Positions 1 to 9,216 of a stretch of DNA of 45,541 nucleotides are shown in pieces. The notes under the pieces were generated by a model that did not search any database, had not been told where the DNA came from, and saw only the letters and a list, made by a program, of their open reading frames with translations. The position numbers were made by a program, and so were the translations under genes. The stretch's first letter is position 1. Each line of letters begins with the position of its first letter. This stretch comes from an uncultured SAR86 cluster bacterium. GTDB lineage: Bacteria; Pseudomonadota; Gammaproteobacteria; Magnimaribacterales; D2472. The stretch lies in assembly GCA_902520495.1 (NCBI GenBank), contig CABYNW010000009.1:1-45541 (forward strand), read 5' to 3'.

Positions 1-1029
1 AAAAAAATTAATATCTATGTTTTCAGAATCTAGTGTTGATAATACCTCTTGTATGTAATTAACATTAAACGCTATATCTATTTCTTCGCCACTATAATTG
101 CATATAATATTTTCCTCTGCCTTTTCTTTTTTTGGTTTGTGTGTAGAAATATTTATTGAATTTTCGCTGGTCAAAAATCTAACCCCTTTATCTTTATCAT
201 CAACAGACATGACGCTAACTCTGCTCAAGCATTCTGAAAAAGTTTTTCTATTTATAGTTAATTTGGAGCTGTCGCCTGATGGGATAACTTGCTCATAATC
301 AGGAAACCTTCCTGCAATTAGTTTGCTTATAAATGTTGTACCAGAAACGTTTACAGTAATCGATGTATCACCCAATCCAATTAAAGCGTTTTCAGATTCA
401 TCTCCAACCAGCCTTCCAATTTCATTAATTGATTTTCTTGGAACAATTCCACTAACACTGTCTGGCGCCGCTTCATTTAATGAAGAGGTGGCAAAGGCAA
501 GTCTATGTGCGTCTGTTGCAACGCTTGTAATGGATTTATCATCTATTATTAAATATAGGCCGTTTAAAAAATGCCTCCAATCTTGGTTTCCCATTGCAAA
601 AGTTGTTTTTCTTATCAACCTTTTCAGGTTTTGAGATGAAATATTAGTCTGTAACCGGTTCTCTTCTTGCTCAAATACAGGAAAATCATCACACGGAAGG
701 GTTGAAATACTATATTTTCCAGGCCCTGACTCAATTTTTAAATTGTCTCCATCAAGATATATATGGATTTCCGCTAAATCGGGCAAAAGTCTGCATAAAT
801 CACCTAGTTGTCTAGCAGGCGCAGTTGTTTTGCCTCCGCTCTTAAAATTAGAAATAGTAGAGGTTGTTGAGATTTCACTTTCAAGATCTGTTGCAGTTAG
901 TTTTAAGGATGACTCATCAACCTCAAGCAGCACGTTTGACAAAATCGGGAGGGTTTGTCTTTTTTCAACAACTCCTAGTGTGTGATTTAAGGTCTGAACA
1001 ATTTCTTCTTTCGTTATATAAAAATCCAT
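1..1029 (-). CDS. dnaN: DNA polymerase III sliding clamp (beta subunit), 3' end cut by window
   Basis: Encodes the ring-shaped processivity clamp that tethers DNA polymerase III to DNA. Reading the minus strand from ATG at 1029 gives [19 protein letters not shown] and then the clamp-typical KRQTLPILSNVLLE, GKTTAPARQL, TDAHRLAF, PRKSINEI and FISKLIAGRFPDYEQVIP. The frame stays open to base 1, giving 343 codons; a complete clamp is about 365-370 residues, so only the last 25 or so are outside the window. The ATG overlaps the dnaA stop codon by one base (TAATG), so the two genes are translationally coupled in the conserved dnaA-dnaN order. Confidence 0.96.
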   Translation of the reverse strand, partial: MDFYITKEEIVQTLNHTLGVVEKRQTLPILSNVLLEVDESSLKLTATDLESEISTTSTISNFKSGGKTTAPARQLGDLCRLLPDLAEIHIYLDGDNLKIESGPGKYSISTLPCDDFPVFEQEENRLQTNISSQNLKRLIRKTTFAMGNQDWRHFLNGLYLIIDDKSITSVATDAHRLAFATSSLNEAAPDSVSGIVPRKSINEIGRLVGDESENALIGLGDTSITVNVSGTTFISKLIAGRFPDYEQVIPSGDSSKLTINRKTFSECLSRVSVMSVDDKDKGVRFLTSENSINISTHKPKKEKAEENIICNYSGEEIDIAFNVNYIQEVLSTLDSENIDINFF

Positions 1030-2321
1030 TAATTTGTAAGCGCTCTATTTAGGTTTCTGTAATCCTCTTCGTGAGAGGGGCTCTCTTTTCTGAGCTCGTT
1101 TATTTTTTTGCAAGCATGTAAAACTGTGGTGTGGTCTCTGCCATTAAAAGCTTCTCCAATTTCTGGAAGGCTGTGATTGGTGAGCTCTTTGGTAAGCGCC
1201 ATAGCCATTTGTCTTGGTCTGGTAATAGATCTGCTTCTTCTCTTTGATAGTAAGTCGGAAAGTTTGATATTATAGTATTCTGCTGTTGTTTTTTGTATAT
1301 TCTCAATGCTTACCATTTTTGCAGAAATCACAAATAAGTCTTTTAAGGCCTCTTTTACAAGATTTAAATCTATATCTTGATTTGTAAATCTTGCATTTGC
1401 CACGACTCTTTTTAGCGCGCCCTCAAGCTCTCTAATGTTAGATCTAATCCTTTGAGCAATATAAATAGCACAATCGTTTGGCATGCTTATTCCCATTGAA
1501 GAAGCTTTGTTTAATAATACCGCGGCTCTTGTTTCTAGCTCTGGCGGATCTATAACTACCGGCAAACCCCAACCCAGCCTAGATTTTAATCTTTCCTCTA
1601 ATCCATCGATTTCTTTTGGGTATTTATCACAAGTAAGGACCATTTGATTGTTTCTATCAAGCAGCGCATTAAATGTATGAAAAAACTCTTCTTGGGATTG
1701 TTCTTTGCCGGCAAAAAACTGAATATCGTCTATCAAAAGAGCGTCTGCATTTCTGTAAAATGACTTAAATTCATTCATGGCACCAAGTTGTAGGGCTTTT
1801 ACCATGTCGGAAACAAACTTCTCTGAGTGAACATAAACTATTCTTTTTTTTGGTTCATTTTTTAAAATCTCATTCCCAACCGCATGCATAAGGTGTGTTT
1901 TTCCCAGCCCAACCCCACCATAGATAAACAAAGGGTTGTAGTCGCCTTTTGGGTTTGCAGCAACCTGTTTAGAGGCAGCAAGGGCAAGGTGGTTTGATTT
2001 TCCTTCAACAAAACTATTAAAAGTATAATTTTCTACGAGTTTTGCGCCAGAAGATTGAGATTTTTGGTATTTTTCGACAAATGTTTCTTTAGTATGAGTC
2101 TTAAAAACCAAATTAATTTCGTTTTTTGCTTGTGACCTTACAAGTGTTTTTATATCTTCTGCAAAATTCTTTTCGATATAATTTAAAATAAAATCATTTG
2201 GGGCAACTAGCTCTAAATTGTCTTTGCTAATTTTTGCTCTTAAAGGCCTTATCCAGGTGTTAAAATCTTCCTGAGACAGCTTATTTTCAAGCTTTTCTGA
2301 GCATTTTATCCAAAGATCCAA
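1029..2321 (-). CDS. dnaA: Chromosomal replication initiator DnaA
   Basis: AAA+ ATPase that binds DnaA boxes and melts the origin. At 430 residues it is shorter than E. coli DnaA (467), with most of the loss in the linker domain II. Visible parts are the N-terminal oligomerisation domain ([20 protein letters not shown]), Walker A GGVGLGKT at residues 135-142, Walker [10 protein letters not shown], the [12 protein letters not shown] region, and the C-terminal DNA-binding signature [14 protein letters not shown]. The start is TTG at 2321, chosen because a strong Shine-Dalgarno (AGGAGG) precedes it by six bases and the protein begins colinearly with the family. It is divergent from rpmH and overlaps dnaN by one base. 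Confidence 0.97.
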   Translation of the reverse strand: MDLWIKCSEKLENKLSQEDFNTWIRPLRAKISKDNLELVAPNDFILNYIEKNFAEDIKTLVRSQAKNEINLVFKTHTKETFVEKYQKSQSSGAKLVENYTFNSFVEGKSNHLALAASKQVAANPKGDYNPLFIYGGVGLGKTHLMHAVGNEILKNEPKKRIVYVHSEKFVSDMVKALQLGAMNEFKSFYRNADALLIDDIQFFAGKEQSQEEFFHTFNALLDRNNQMVLTCDKYPKEIDGLEERLKSRLGWGLPVVIDPPELETRAAVLLNKASSMGISMPNDCAIYIAQRIRSNIRELEGALKRVVANARFTNQDIDLNLVKEALKDLFVISAKMVSIENIQKTTAEYYNIKLSDLLSKRRSRSITRPRQMAMALTKELTNHSLPEIGEAFNGRDHTTVLHACKKINELRKESPSHEEDYRNLNRALTN

Positions 2322-2501
2322 CTATATCCTCCTATTAGTTCTGATAGTCTATTAAAAAATCCACAAGATATCTACAGGATAAGGTTAAGAATTTGTTGTG
2401 GATAACTTGTTTATAAAAGAAATTGTAATTAATTTGTTTTTTTTCTGTTTTTAAAAAAATATTGAGCTATAATTCTCAAACTTTTTTGACCTACAAATAT
2501 T
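2322..2501. other. Candidate oriC / dnaA-rpmH divergent regulatory region
   Basis: Gap between the divergently transcribed dnaA and rpmH, where many gammaproteobacteria (for example Pseudomonas) have their origin. A perfect DnaA box on the reverse strand, TGTGGATAA, lies at 2397-2405. Weaker box-like 9-mers are AAATCCACA at 2357-2365 and ATATCTACA at 2368-2376. They are followed by a T/A-only-like tract at about 2430-2465 that could serve as a duplex-unwinding element. The boxes could equally be only for dnaA autoregulation. Origin function is inferred. Confidence 0.5.
2468..2473 (+). promoter_or_regulatory. Probable -10 box of the rpmH promoter
   Basis: A consensus TATAAT lies 29 bases before the rpmH start, in the only intergenic space upstream of the rpmH-rnpA-yidC-mnmE series. 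The upstream T/A-rich tract gives no clear -35 hexamer, so the call rests on the -10 and its position. Confidence 0.4.
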
Positions 2502-2636
2502 ATGAAAAGAACATTTCAACCAAGCGTATTGAAGCGCAAGAGAACACACGGCTTTAGGGCTAGAATGTCTACAAAAGCTGGTCGAGCCATTTTATCTAAT
2601 AGAAGAAAAAAAGGTAGAAAAGTTCTTAGCGCCTAG
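2502..2636 (+). CDS. rpmH: 50S ribosomal protein L34
   Basis: A 44-residue basic protein starting [20 protein letters not shown] and ending GRKVLSA, essentially the universal L34 sequence and length. It is a structural component of the large ribosomal subunit, buried in 23S rRNA. The start is ATG at 2502 and the stop TAG at 2634-2636. It is directly followed by rnpA (one base between the stop and the TTG), the conserved rpmH-rnpA pair. Too short for most open-reading-frame cut-offs. Confidence 0.97.
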   Translation: MKRTFQPSVLKRKRTHGFRARMSTKAGRAILSNRRKKGRKVLSA

Positions 2637-2637
2637 T

Positions 2638-2955
2638 TTGTCTCAAGCTAATCAAAAATACAGCTCCCTCGATCTTGTTTATTCAAGCAAAAACTTTCGA
2701 TTGTTTTACAAACCCTCCGATAAAAAAGGTTTAGAAATCTCAATATCAAAAAAGAATTTTAAGAGCGCTGTTCAAAGAAATAAAATTAAACGAAAAATTA
2801 AAGAGATATTCAGAACAAATTTATTCTTAAAAAATTTTAACGGGGTGGTTGTTTTTTCTGTATTTAGACCTTTTGGGGAGTTATTATATTCTGAGGCCCT
2901 AAAAGAGATAGGTTTGGCTGTTGATCGTTTTGTTGTGTTTTATGGAAATAAATAA
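2638..2955 (+). CDS. rnpA: Ribonuclease P protein component
   Basis: Small basic protein that binds the RNase P RNA and helps it cleave the 5' leader of pre-tRNAs. It has 105 residues, a little short for the family (about 115-125). The family signature is present as SKKNFKSAVQRNKIKRKIKEIF, given here only to mark residues 37-58 (RNR-type motif with the invariant ARG/LYS cluster). The start is TTG at 2638, the first in-frame initiator after the rpmH stop. The stop overlaps the yidC ATG by one base. The gene yidD, often found between rnpA and yidC, is absent. Confidence 0.88.
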   Translation: MSQANQKYSSLDLVYSSKNFRLFYKPSDKKGLEISISKKNFKSAVQRNKIKRKIKEIFRTNLFLKNFNGVVVFSVFRPFGELLYSEALKEIGLAVDRFVVFYGNK

Positions 2956-4484
2956 TGAATATTAGAAGTGTTTACCTTGTTTTGATTGTTGTTCTTTCTT
3001 TGGGTTTGTTGTTTGAGTGGACGTCTGAAAAAAAAGAGCAAGCTGCTCAATATCATTTAAATAATGCCCTTGAATCGAGTTTTGATTTTGTAAGTGGTGA
3101 GTTTGTTTTGGTTGAAAACGAAGAATTGCAGGTTGTGGTTGCTGTTGAAACCGGGGCTATTGTAGAAACAAGGCTAAAAAAATATCCGGTTGAGGATGTT
3201 GAGGGGGCTCTTGGTTTTCGGGTGTTTGGTGAATCAAGCGGCACCTCTTTTGCTTATTATTTTAAAAGCGGTTTTACGAGCATAACCCCAAGTTATAAAC
3301 TTCAGGACTCTGGTCAAGATTATGTTGTTCTTGTGGATGATGTGTTGGGCATTACTAAAAGAATTTCTTTTTTGCCTGCTTCTTATGAAATATCTATAGT
3401 TGACTCCTCGACGAATGGTGTTCGGGGAAAATCTTTTGCCGGGCTTTATAGAACCGAAGGCAGGGCTCTTGATTTAAAACGGGATGCCTTGAGCGGTGGC
3501 ATGATGAACAACAGCTCCTATGAAGGGGTTGCTGTAAGCACTGAAAACGACCCTTACTCAACGTCTCGGCTTGGTGGGATTGATGAGCCGATAGAGTCAT
3601 TATCAAGGTCTGGGTGGGTGGCTTTCATCCAAAAATATTTCTTTGCAGCAATTTTGGGCTCTGATGAGTATATTTATAATTACTATGTTTTACCAAAAGA
3701 GTCTGGGTTGTTTAGAATGGGGTATACGGTAGAGGGTTCTTCTGCGGGTGGTGTTGTATACGAGCACGAGCACAGGCTTTTTGTTGGCCCAAAAATAAGA
3801 AAAGACTTAATGCAAAGATCTGATAATCTTGAGCTAGCGATTGATATGGGTTGGTTTTGGTTTTTATCTCAGCCGATGGTTTGGTTTATGGATATTCTAA
3901 ATGGTTATATAAATAATTGGGGCTTAACAATAATTGTTTTTACTCTTTTAATAAAACTTGTGTTTTGGCCGGTTACTGCTAAAAGTTTTAGGTCTATGGC
4001 TGCTCTTAGAAAAATAACCCCTGAGCTAAACGAGGTAAAAGAAAGGTATAAAGACGACAGACAAAAACAGGGCACAGAAACCATGAAGCTTATGAAAAAG
4101 CATGGAGCAAACCCGCTTGGGGGTTGTTTGCCTATGTTAATTCAGATGCCCTTTTTTATTGGTTTCTTTTTTGCTCTTAGAGAGATGGTTGAGCTGAGGC
4201 ATAGTGAGCTTGGTTTGTGGGTGGACCTCTCTGCGCCAGACCCTTATTTTATTATGCCTGCTCTTTTTGGTTTGCTAATGTTGTTAACCCAAAGACTAAA
4301 CCCACAGCCCGCTGGTATGGATCCTACACAAGCACAGGTAATGAAATATATGCCTGTTATGTTTTCTGTTTTGTTCATATTTTTTCCTGCGGCGCTTTGT
4401 TTGTATACCGTTGTAAACACGGGGGTTCAGCTTGCTCAACAAAGTTATTTATACAAACAACAAGGTGCCCTGGGTTCTGATTAG
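2955..4484 (+). CDS. yidC: Membrane protein insertase YidC
   Basis: Inner-membrane insertase and chaperone acting alone or with SecYEG. The protein has 509 residues (E. coli 548). It has an N-terminal membrane anchor at residues 4-21, a periplasmic beta-rich domain up to about residue 300, and then the conserved insertase core with five transmembrane helices. Recognisable core blocks are GLTIIVFTLLIKLVFWPVT with the following FRSMAALRKI, the cytoplasmic ELNEVKERYKDD hairpin, NPLGGCLPMLIQMPFFIGF, and YMPVMFSVLFIFFPAAL before the last helix. It is translationally coupled to rnpA and is followed two bases later by mnmE. Confidence 0.96.
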   Translation: MNIRSVYLVLIVVLSLGLLFEWTSEKKEQAAQYHLNNALESSFDFVSGEFVLVENEELQVVVAVETGAIVETRLKKYPVEDVEGALGFRVFGESSGTSFAYYFKSGFTSITPSYKLQDSGQDYVVLVDDVLGITKRISFLPASYEISIVDSSTNGVRGKSFAGLYRTEGRALDLKRDALSGGMMNNSSYEGVAVSTENDPYSTSRLGGIDEPIESLSRSGWVAFIQKYFFAAILGSDEYIYNYYVLPKESGLFRMGYTVEGSSAGGVVYEHEHRLFVGPKIRKDLMQRSDNLELAIDMGWFWFLSQPMVWFMDILNGYINNWGLTIIVFTLLIKLVFWPVTAKSFRSMAALRKITPELNEVKERYKDDRQKQGTETMKLMKKHGANPLGGCLPMLIQMPFFIGFFFALREMVELRHSELGLWVDLSAPDPYFIMPALFGLLMLLTQRLNPQPAGMDPTQAQVMKYMPVMFSVLFIFFPAALCLYTVVNTGVQLAQQSYLYKQQGALGSD

Positions 4485-4486
4485 GA

Positions 4487-5806
4487 ATGTCTGTTGTGTT
4501 TGCTTTAGCTACGCCTCCGGCTAAGTCTGCGATTTGTGTTTTTAGGGTTTCTGGAGACGGATGCCACCAGTCTTTAAAAAAACTTTTTAACAAAAAATCT
4601 TTTTCTTTTAATAGGTTTTATGTTGAGCCTTTTAGTTTTGAGGGCCGGTTGGTTGATCGGGTTGGGCTTGTTGTTTTTAAGGGTCCAAAAAGTTATACAG
4701 GAGAGGATTCTTTTGAGGTTTATGCTCATGGTGGTCTTGGGGTAATGTCTGGTATTGTTAGTGCTTTTAAGGGTGTTGGTTTTGATGAGGCGGTTGGTGG
4801 AGAGTTTACAAAAAGAGCTTTTTTAAACAACAAAATAACGCTTAATGAGGCCGAGGCTGTTTCCGATCTTATAGATAGTACTGATAGCCGGGGTGTTGTT
4901 CTGTCTAATAACAATCTGTTTGGCGCTCTTTCTTCAAGCGTTGTTTCTTTTGCTGGTGAGATAGACTCTGTAAGGGTTAGGGTTGAGGCTGAAATTGATT
5001 TTTCTGATGAGGGTAATGATTATTATGATGAGTCTTTGGTTGCTGAGCTTAAGGGGCTATATGAGAGGTTTGATTTGTTTGTTGGCGCTTGTGTTAGTAA
5101 AAAAAATAATGATGAAAAAAACAATATTGTTTTAGTTGGTCCTGTGAACTCTGGTAAGTCTTCAGTTTTTAATAGGTTGCTTGGGTATGAAAGAGCTATT
5201 GTTTCTGATGTGCCGGGTACAACGAGAGATATGATTGGTTCAGAGATCTTTTATGAGATAAACTCTTTTAAGATTTTTGATACCGCTGGTTTTCGTGAAA
5301 CACCTGGTGTTCTTGAGAAAAAAGGGATTGATATCTCTATGTCTGAAATAAATAATTCTGATTTAATTCTTGGTGTTTTTGAAAAAAATAACATGGAAAG
5401 TTTTAACTTTTTTAAAGATTTGTGTAGTGGAAAAAACTATATATGTGTTCAAAATAAAATTGATTTAGATGATTGTGATGATATTGTTTTTGATTGTTGT
5501 GTGTCAGCAAAAACAGGGGAGGGTTTTGGTCGATTGAAGTCTTTAATAGAAGGTTGTTTTAATGAAGGTGTTAAAGAGAGTGATTATAGGTTTTTAATAA
5601 AAGAGAGGCAGGAAAAACTTTTTTATTCAGTTTTGTCGAGCCTTAAAAGTGCTATTGAGGGTTTGTCTGGTTCTACTGATGTTTTTTTGGAGCTGGTTGC
5701 TGAGGATTTGAAGGATGCAAGATCTTGTCTTGATGAGGTTGTTGGGATTAAATACTCTGACTCTTTGCTTGGTGAGGTATTTAATTCTTTTTGTATTGGT
5801 AAATAA
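4487..5806 (+). CDS. mnmE: tRNA uridine-5-carboxymethylaminomethyl modification GTPase MnmE
   Basis: With MnmG, forms the complex that makes the cmnm5 modification on the wobble uridine (U34) of certain tRNAs. The protein has 439 residues (E. coli 454). It has an N-terminal folate-binding domain, a helical domain, and an inserted G domain with G1 GPVNSGKSS, the switch region DVPGTTRDM, G3 DTAGF and G4 NKID. It ends with FCIGK, whose cysteine is the family's conserved catalytic-region residue. The coding strand is extremely rich in G and T (GGT, GTT, TCT and GAT codons), unlike the A/C-rich mnmG that follows. The 3' end shows no repeat copies, so there is no sign of an SGI1-type insertion here. 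Confidence 0.96.
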   Translation: MSVVFALATPPAKSAICVFRVSGDGCHQSLKKLFNKKSFSFNRFYVEPFSFEGRLVDRVGLVVFKGPKSYTGEDSFEVYAHGGLGVMSGIVSAFKGVGFDEAVGGEFTKRAFLNNKITLNEAEAVSDLIDSTDSRGVVLSNNNLFGALSSSVVSFAGEIDSVRVRVEAEIDFSDEGNDYYDESLVAELKGLYERFDLFVGACVSKKNNDEKNNIVLVGPVNSGKSSVFNRLLGYERAIVSDVPGTTRDMIGSEIFYEINSFKIFDTAGFRETPGVLEKKGIDISMSEINNSDLILGVFEKNNMESFNFFKDLCSGKNYICVQNKIDLDDCDDIVFDCCVSAKTGEGFGRLKSLIEGCFNEGVKESDYRFLIKERQEKLFYSVLSSLKSAIEGLSGSTDVFLELVAEDLKDARSCLDEVVGIKYSDSLLGEVFNSFCIGK

Positions 5807-6019
5807 GTTGTTATTAAGTTGTATTTATTATTTAAAGTCTTTTTTTATTAACAGTTATAGGGGTTGTCTTTGTCCTGTTTTTTAACAGGGTTAAGCTAAG
5901 GTTATACAGTGGTGTTTTGATTGCAGGCATTGATATTTTAAGGGTTATTAACAAAAAAGGACTGGCTTAATAGAAATAACAATAAGTATATAATATAGAT
6001 ATTATTTCTTTAATTAATT
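5807..6019 (+). promoter_or_regulatory. mnmE-mnmG intergenic region with hairpin and mnmG promoter
   Basis: A 213-base gap in an otherwise compact region. It holds a short perfect inverted repeat CCTGTT-TTTT-AACAGG at 5874-5889, not followed by a T run and so not a classical terminator. It also holds a DnaA-box-like TTATACAGT at about 5903-5911 and a TATAAT at 5989-5994 that could be the mnmG -10 box. The left-hand neighbour is G/T-rich and the composition flips within the first part of mnmG. In enterobacteria the origin lies just upstream of mnmG (gidA), so a second origin candidate is possible here, but box density is low. Confidence 0.35.
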
Positions 6020-7864
6020 ATGTATAAATTTGATGTAGTTGTAGTTGGTGGGGGGCATGCTGGTGTTGAGGCAGCTTATGCTGTTAACAGAATGGGATTG
6101 AGTTGTGCGATAGTAACTTTTAATATTAAAAACATTGGTCAAATGTCATGTAACCCTGCTATCGGTGGGTTGGGCAAATCACATATAGTTAGAGAGATTG
6201 GTGCAATGGGAGGGTTGATGCCAATTGCAACAGATATGTCTGGTATTCAATACAGAACCCTTAACACAAGAAAAGGCGACGCTGTTCAAGCATTAAGAGT
6301 TCAATGCGACAGAGATCTTTACAAAAAAAGCGTTCAAAAGATAATTAATAAAACAACAATACATTTATTTGATGAAGAGGTTATCGATATATTGGTTGAA
6401 AAAAATTCAGTAAAAGGAGTTTTAACAAAAAATTATAAAATTAAAGCCACCAAAACAATCTTAACCACAGGAACATTTCTAAATGGAAAAATGTATTCTG
6501 GAGGGGTTGTTACAGAAGGCGGAAGGCTTGGCGACTCCTCTTCAATTCCTTTGTCGAAAAGACTGTATGACTTAAAACTCCCAATGGGCAGACTTAAAAC
6601 AGGAACCCCTGCAAGAATAAAGCTCTCAACAATTGACATAACAAAAATGGAGGTACAACCAGGAGAAAAACCAACACCCTGGATGTCTTTACACAAAACC
6701 CCAAAAAAACACCAAAAACAACTACCTTGCTACATCGCAAGAACAAACACCGAAACCCATAAAATTATTAAAGACAACACCCATCTCTCAGCTATGTACT
6801 CAGGCAATATAAAAGGGATAGGCCCCAGATATTGCCCTTCAATAGAAGATAAAGTGAACAGGTTTAAGGACAAAGAAAGCCACCAGATATTTATTGAACC
6901 AGAGGGAGTTAATAAAGATCTTATTTATCCCAACGGAATATCAACAAGCCTTCCAAAAAAAGTACAAAAAGAATTTATTGGTTCTATCAAAGGGCTGGAA
7001 AATTGTGTTATTGAGGAATATGGGTATGCAGTAGAATACGATTTTATAGACCCAAGAAGCCTGAAACCAACCCTAGAAACAAAAATACTAAAAAACTTTT
7101 ATTTAGCTGGGCAAATAAATGGAACAACGGGCTACGAAGAGGCTGCCGCACAAGGGCTAGTGGCTGGAGCAAACGCAGCAGCTAAAATATTAAAAACAAA
7201 GGAACTAATACTAAAGAGAAGCGAAGCATATATAGGTGTTCTTATAGACGACTTAACAACACATGGCATAACAGAGCCATACAGAATGTTTACCAGTAGA
7301 GCAGAACACAGACTTCTTTTATCTCAAAACAACGCAGAGCAAAGGCTTTTAAAAAAAGCTTTTAATCACAAACTTGTAAGCGAGAAAAGGTACAAAAAAT
7401 ACCAAAAAAACGAGGAAGAATATAAAACATTTCTTAATAAATTAAAAAACAAAAAAACCAAATCCTTTACAAACAACAAAAACAAAAAAATAAAACTGAA
7501 TGAAAAAAAGAGCATTATCAATCTCTTATCAAGAACAGACGCAGACAAAGAAAAACTATTTAAAACAAACAAACAAAACAAAAGCCTTTACCAAAGAGCA
7601 ATAACAGAACACAAATACAAAGGCTATATAAAAAAACAACTAAGAGAAGTTAAAAAAACACAAAAACAAAACAATAAAAAAATACCTAATAACATTAATT
7701 ATTCAAAAATTGCCGGATTGTCAAACGAGGCCATAGAAAAACTTAACACAACACAACCAACAACAATAGGATCAGCCTCAAGAATAGAGGGTGTTACACC
7801 AGCTGCAATCAACCTCATTTTAATTCAAATTAAGAAAAAAGAATTATTAAAACAAAATGCATAG
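6020..7864 (+). CDS. mnmG: tRNA uridine-5-carboxymethylaminomethyl modification enzyme MnmG (GidA)
   Basis: FAD-dependent partner of MnmE in wobble-uridine modification. The protein has 614 residues (E. coli 629). It has an N-terminal Rossmann motif [14 protein letters not shown], the [12 protein letters not shown] block, the [11 protein letters not shown] segment, and the C-terminal FAD-closing block [19 protein letters not shown]. The C-terminal helical domain (about residues 440-590) is very lysine- and asparagine-rich, reflecting a switch to A/C-rich coding sequence after about position 6350. No clear Shine-Dalgarno precedes the ATG. It overlaps rsmG by 8 bases. Confidence 0.96.
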   Translation: MYKFDVVVVGGGHAGVEAAYAVNRMGLSCAIVTFNIKNIGQMSCNPAIGGLGKSHIVREIGAMGGLMPIATDMSGIQYRTLNTRKGDAVQALRVQCDRDLYKKSVQKIINKTTIHLFDEEVIDILVEKNSVKGVLTKNYKIKATKTILTTGTFLNGKMYSGGVVTEGGRLGDSSSIPLSKRLYDLKLPMGRLKTGTPARIKLSTIDITKMEVQPGEKPTPWMSLHKTPKKHQKQLPCYIARTNTETHKIIKDNTHLSAMYSGNIKGIGPRYCPSIEDKVNRFKDKESHQIFIEPEGVNKDLIYPNGISTSLPKKVQKEFIGSIKGLENCVIEEYGYAVEYDFIDPRSLKPTLETKILKNFYLAGQINGTTGYEEAAAQGLVAGANAAAKILKTKELILKRSEAYIGVLIDDLTTHGITEPYRMFTSRAEHRLLLSQNNAEQRLLKKAFNHKLVSEKRYKKYQKNEEEYKTFLNKLKNKKTKSFTNNKNKKIKLNEKKSIINLLSRTDADKEKLFKTNKQNKSLYQRAITEHKYKGYIKKQLREVKKTQKQNNKKIPNNINYSKIAGLSNEAIEKLNTTQPTTIGSASRIEGVTPAAINLILIQIKKKELLKQNA

Positions 7865-8462
7865 GGTTGAATATCAAACCAGCTTTAAAAAAAAAGAACA
7901 AGAAAAAATTGAAGAATACATAACCTTAGCGCAAGAATTTAATAAAACCCATAATATTTTTGTAAGAAAAAATAAAAAAGAAATAGTAGATAAAGACATT
8001 ATAGATTGCTCACCCCTTATAACAATTATTAAGCCAAATAAAACCATCTTAGATTTAGGTTCTGGCGGCGGCTTCCCAGGAATACTCCTTTCAATAACAA
8101 AACCAGAAAATAAAATAACCCTTATAGAGAGCAATCAAAAAAAGTGTTACTTTTTAAGAACAGCTATCCACAAGCTTGAACTTAAAAACACAACAGTTAT
8201 AAACAAAACCATTACCCAAAACAACAACCTTGGCGAGTATGACGTTATAACAGCAAGAGCATTTGCCCCAATAAAAAAAATAGTAGAACTTACAAAAAGC
8301 AACACACATAAAAAAAGTAGATACATATTATTAAAAGGGAGAGAGTCCAAAACACTGGAAGAGTTAAAGTTTTTAGACACAAAAAAGCATCAATATGAAA
8401 TAATCAAACTTAATAACAAAAACCACGAAAGGAGCGTTGTTGTTATAAAAGAGAATGAATAA
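7857..8462 (+). CDS. rsmG: 16S rRNA (guanine527-N7)-methyltransferase RsmG
   Basis: SAM-dependent methyltransferase acting on G527 of 16S rRNA (GidB). The protein has 201 residues, near the usual 205-210. The SAM-binding motif I is [11 protein letters not shown]. The downstream acidic strand ([14 protein letters not shown]) and [14 protein letters not shown] match the family. It overlaps both mnmG and parA by 8 bases, the conserved mnmG-rsmG-parA-parB order. The coding strand is A-rich with many lysines, like the end of mnmG. Confidence 0.93.
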   Translation: MHRVEYQTSFKKKEQEKIEEYITLAQEFNKTHNIFVRKNKKEIVDKDIIDCSPLITIIKPNKTILDLGSGGGFPGILLSITKPENKITLIESNQKKCYFLRTAIHKLELKNTTVINKTITQNNNLGEYDVITARAFAPIKKIVELTKSNTHKKSRYILLKGRESKTLEELKFLDTKKHQYEIIKLNNKNHERSVVVIKENE

Positions 8463-9216
8463 GGTAATTGTAATAGCAAACCAAAAAGGTGGAGTGGGTA
8501 AAACCACAACAGCAGTAAATCTCGCCGCGGGCCTGGCAGCAACAAAAAGAAGGGTCTTACTAGTTGACCTAGACCCCCAAGGCAACGCAACCTCAGCAAC
8601 AGGAATATCTAACAAAGAACCACTTAGTCTTTATCATCATTATTTTGAAAACAAAACTCTAAATGAGTGCATATATCAAACCAGTGACGGTTACAGTGTC
8701 ATTCCAGGCGGGGAGGAGTTAATAGCCCTAGATGTTGCAATAAGAAATGATAACAACCAGGGGTTTTTTTCAAACAGCCTTAAGGAGATAGAGGGTTTGT
8801 TTGACTATACTTTGATAGATACACCCCCAACCCTAAACCAACTAACACTTGAGGGTCTTTCTTGTTCATCAGGAACACTAATTCCGCTCCAGTGTGAATA
8901 TTATTCTTTAGAGGGTGTAATAGGACTAATGAAAACAATTCAAACACTTTCTGAAAAAAGCATGTCATCAAACCGGGTAATTGGAATTGTTAGAACGATG
9001 GTAGATATGCGAAACAACCTAGCAAAAGAGGTGTCTGATGAGCTGGAAAAACACTTCACAAACCTAATATTTAATACGCTTATACCTAGAAATGTAAAAC
9101 TTGCAGAGGCCCCAAGTCATGGTGTTTCTGGTATAAAATATATGCCTAACTCTTATGGAGCAAAGGCTTATTTAGCGCTTGCAGGCGAACTTATAAGGAG
9201 GGTTGAATATGACTGA
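8455..9216 (+). CDS. parA: Chromosome partitioning ATPase ParA (Soj)
   Basis: Deviant-Walker ATPase that forms nucleoid-bound gradients used by ParB-parS complexes to segregate the chromosome origin. The 253 residues start directly with the family N-terminus [23 protein letters not shown] (residues 1-23; KGGVGKTT is the deviant Walker A). LVDLDPQGNAT and LIDTPPTLN are the Walker A' and B regions. It is a chromosomal-type ParA without an N-terminal HTH extension. It overlaps rsmG and parB. Confidence 0.94.
   Translation: MNKVIVIANQKGGVGKTTTAVNLAAGLAATKRRVLLVDLDPQGNATSATGISNKEPLSLYHHYFENKTLNECIYQTSDGYSVIPGGEELIALDVAIRNDNNQGFFSNSLKEIEGLFDYTLIDTPPTLNQLTLEGLSCSSGTLIPLQCEYYSLEGVIGLMKTIQTLSEKSMSSNRVIGIVRTMVDMRNNLAKEVSDELEKHFTNLIFNTLIPRNVKLAEAPSHGVSGIKYMPNSYGAKAYLALAGELIRRVEYD

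Noticed and set aside
98-1052. Plus-strand open frames across the first kilobase
   Set aside because: They lie antisense to dnaN, whose minus-strand translation is unmistakable and continuous to the window edge.
5874-5889. Rho-independent terminator after mnmE
   Set aside because: The dyad is short (6 bp) and has no T run after it; kept only as a hairpin in the intergenic entry.
5750-5900. Possible genomic-island insertion at the mnmE 3' end (as for SGI1-type elements)
   Set aside because: No repeat of the mnmE tail and no foreign genes; mnmG follows in normal order.
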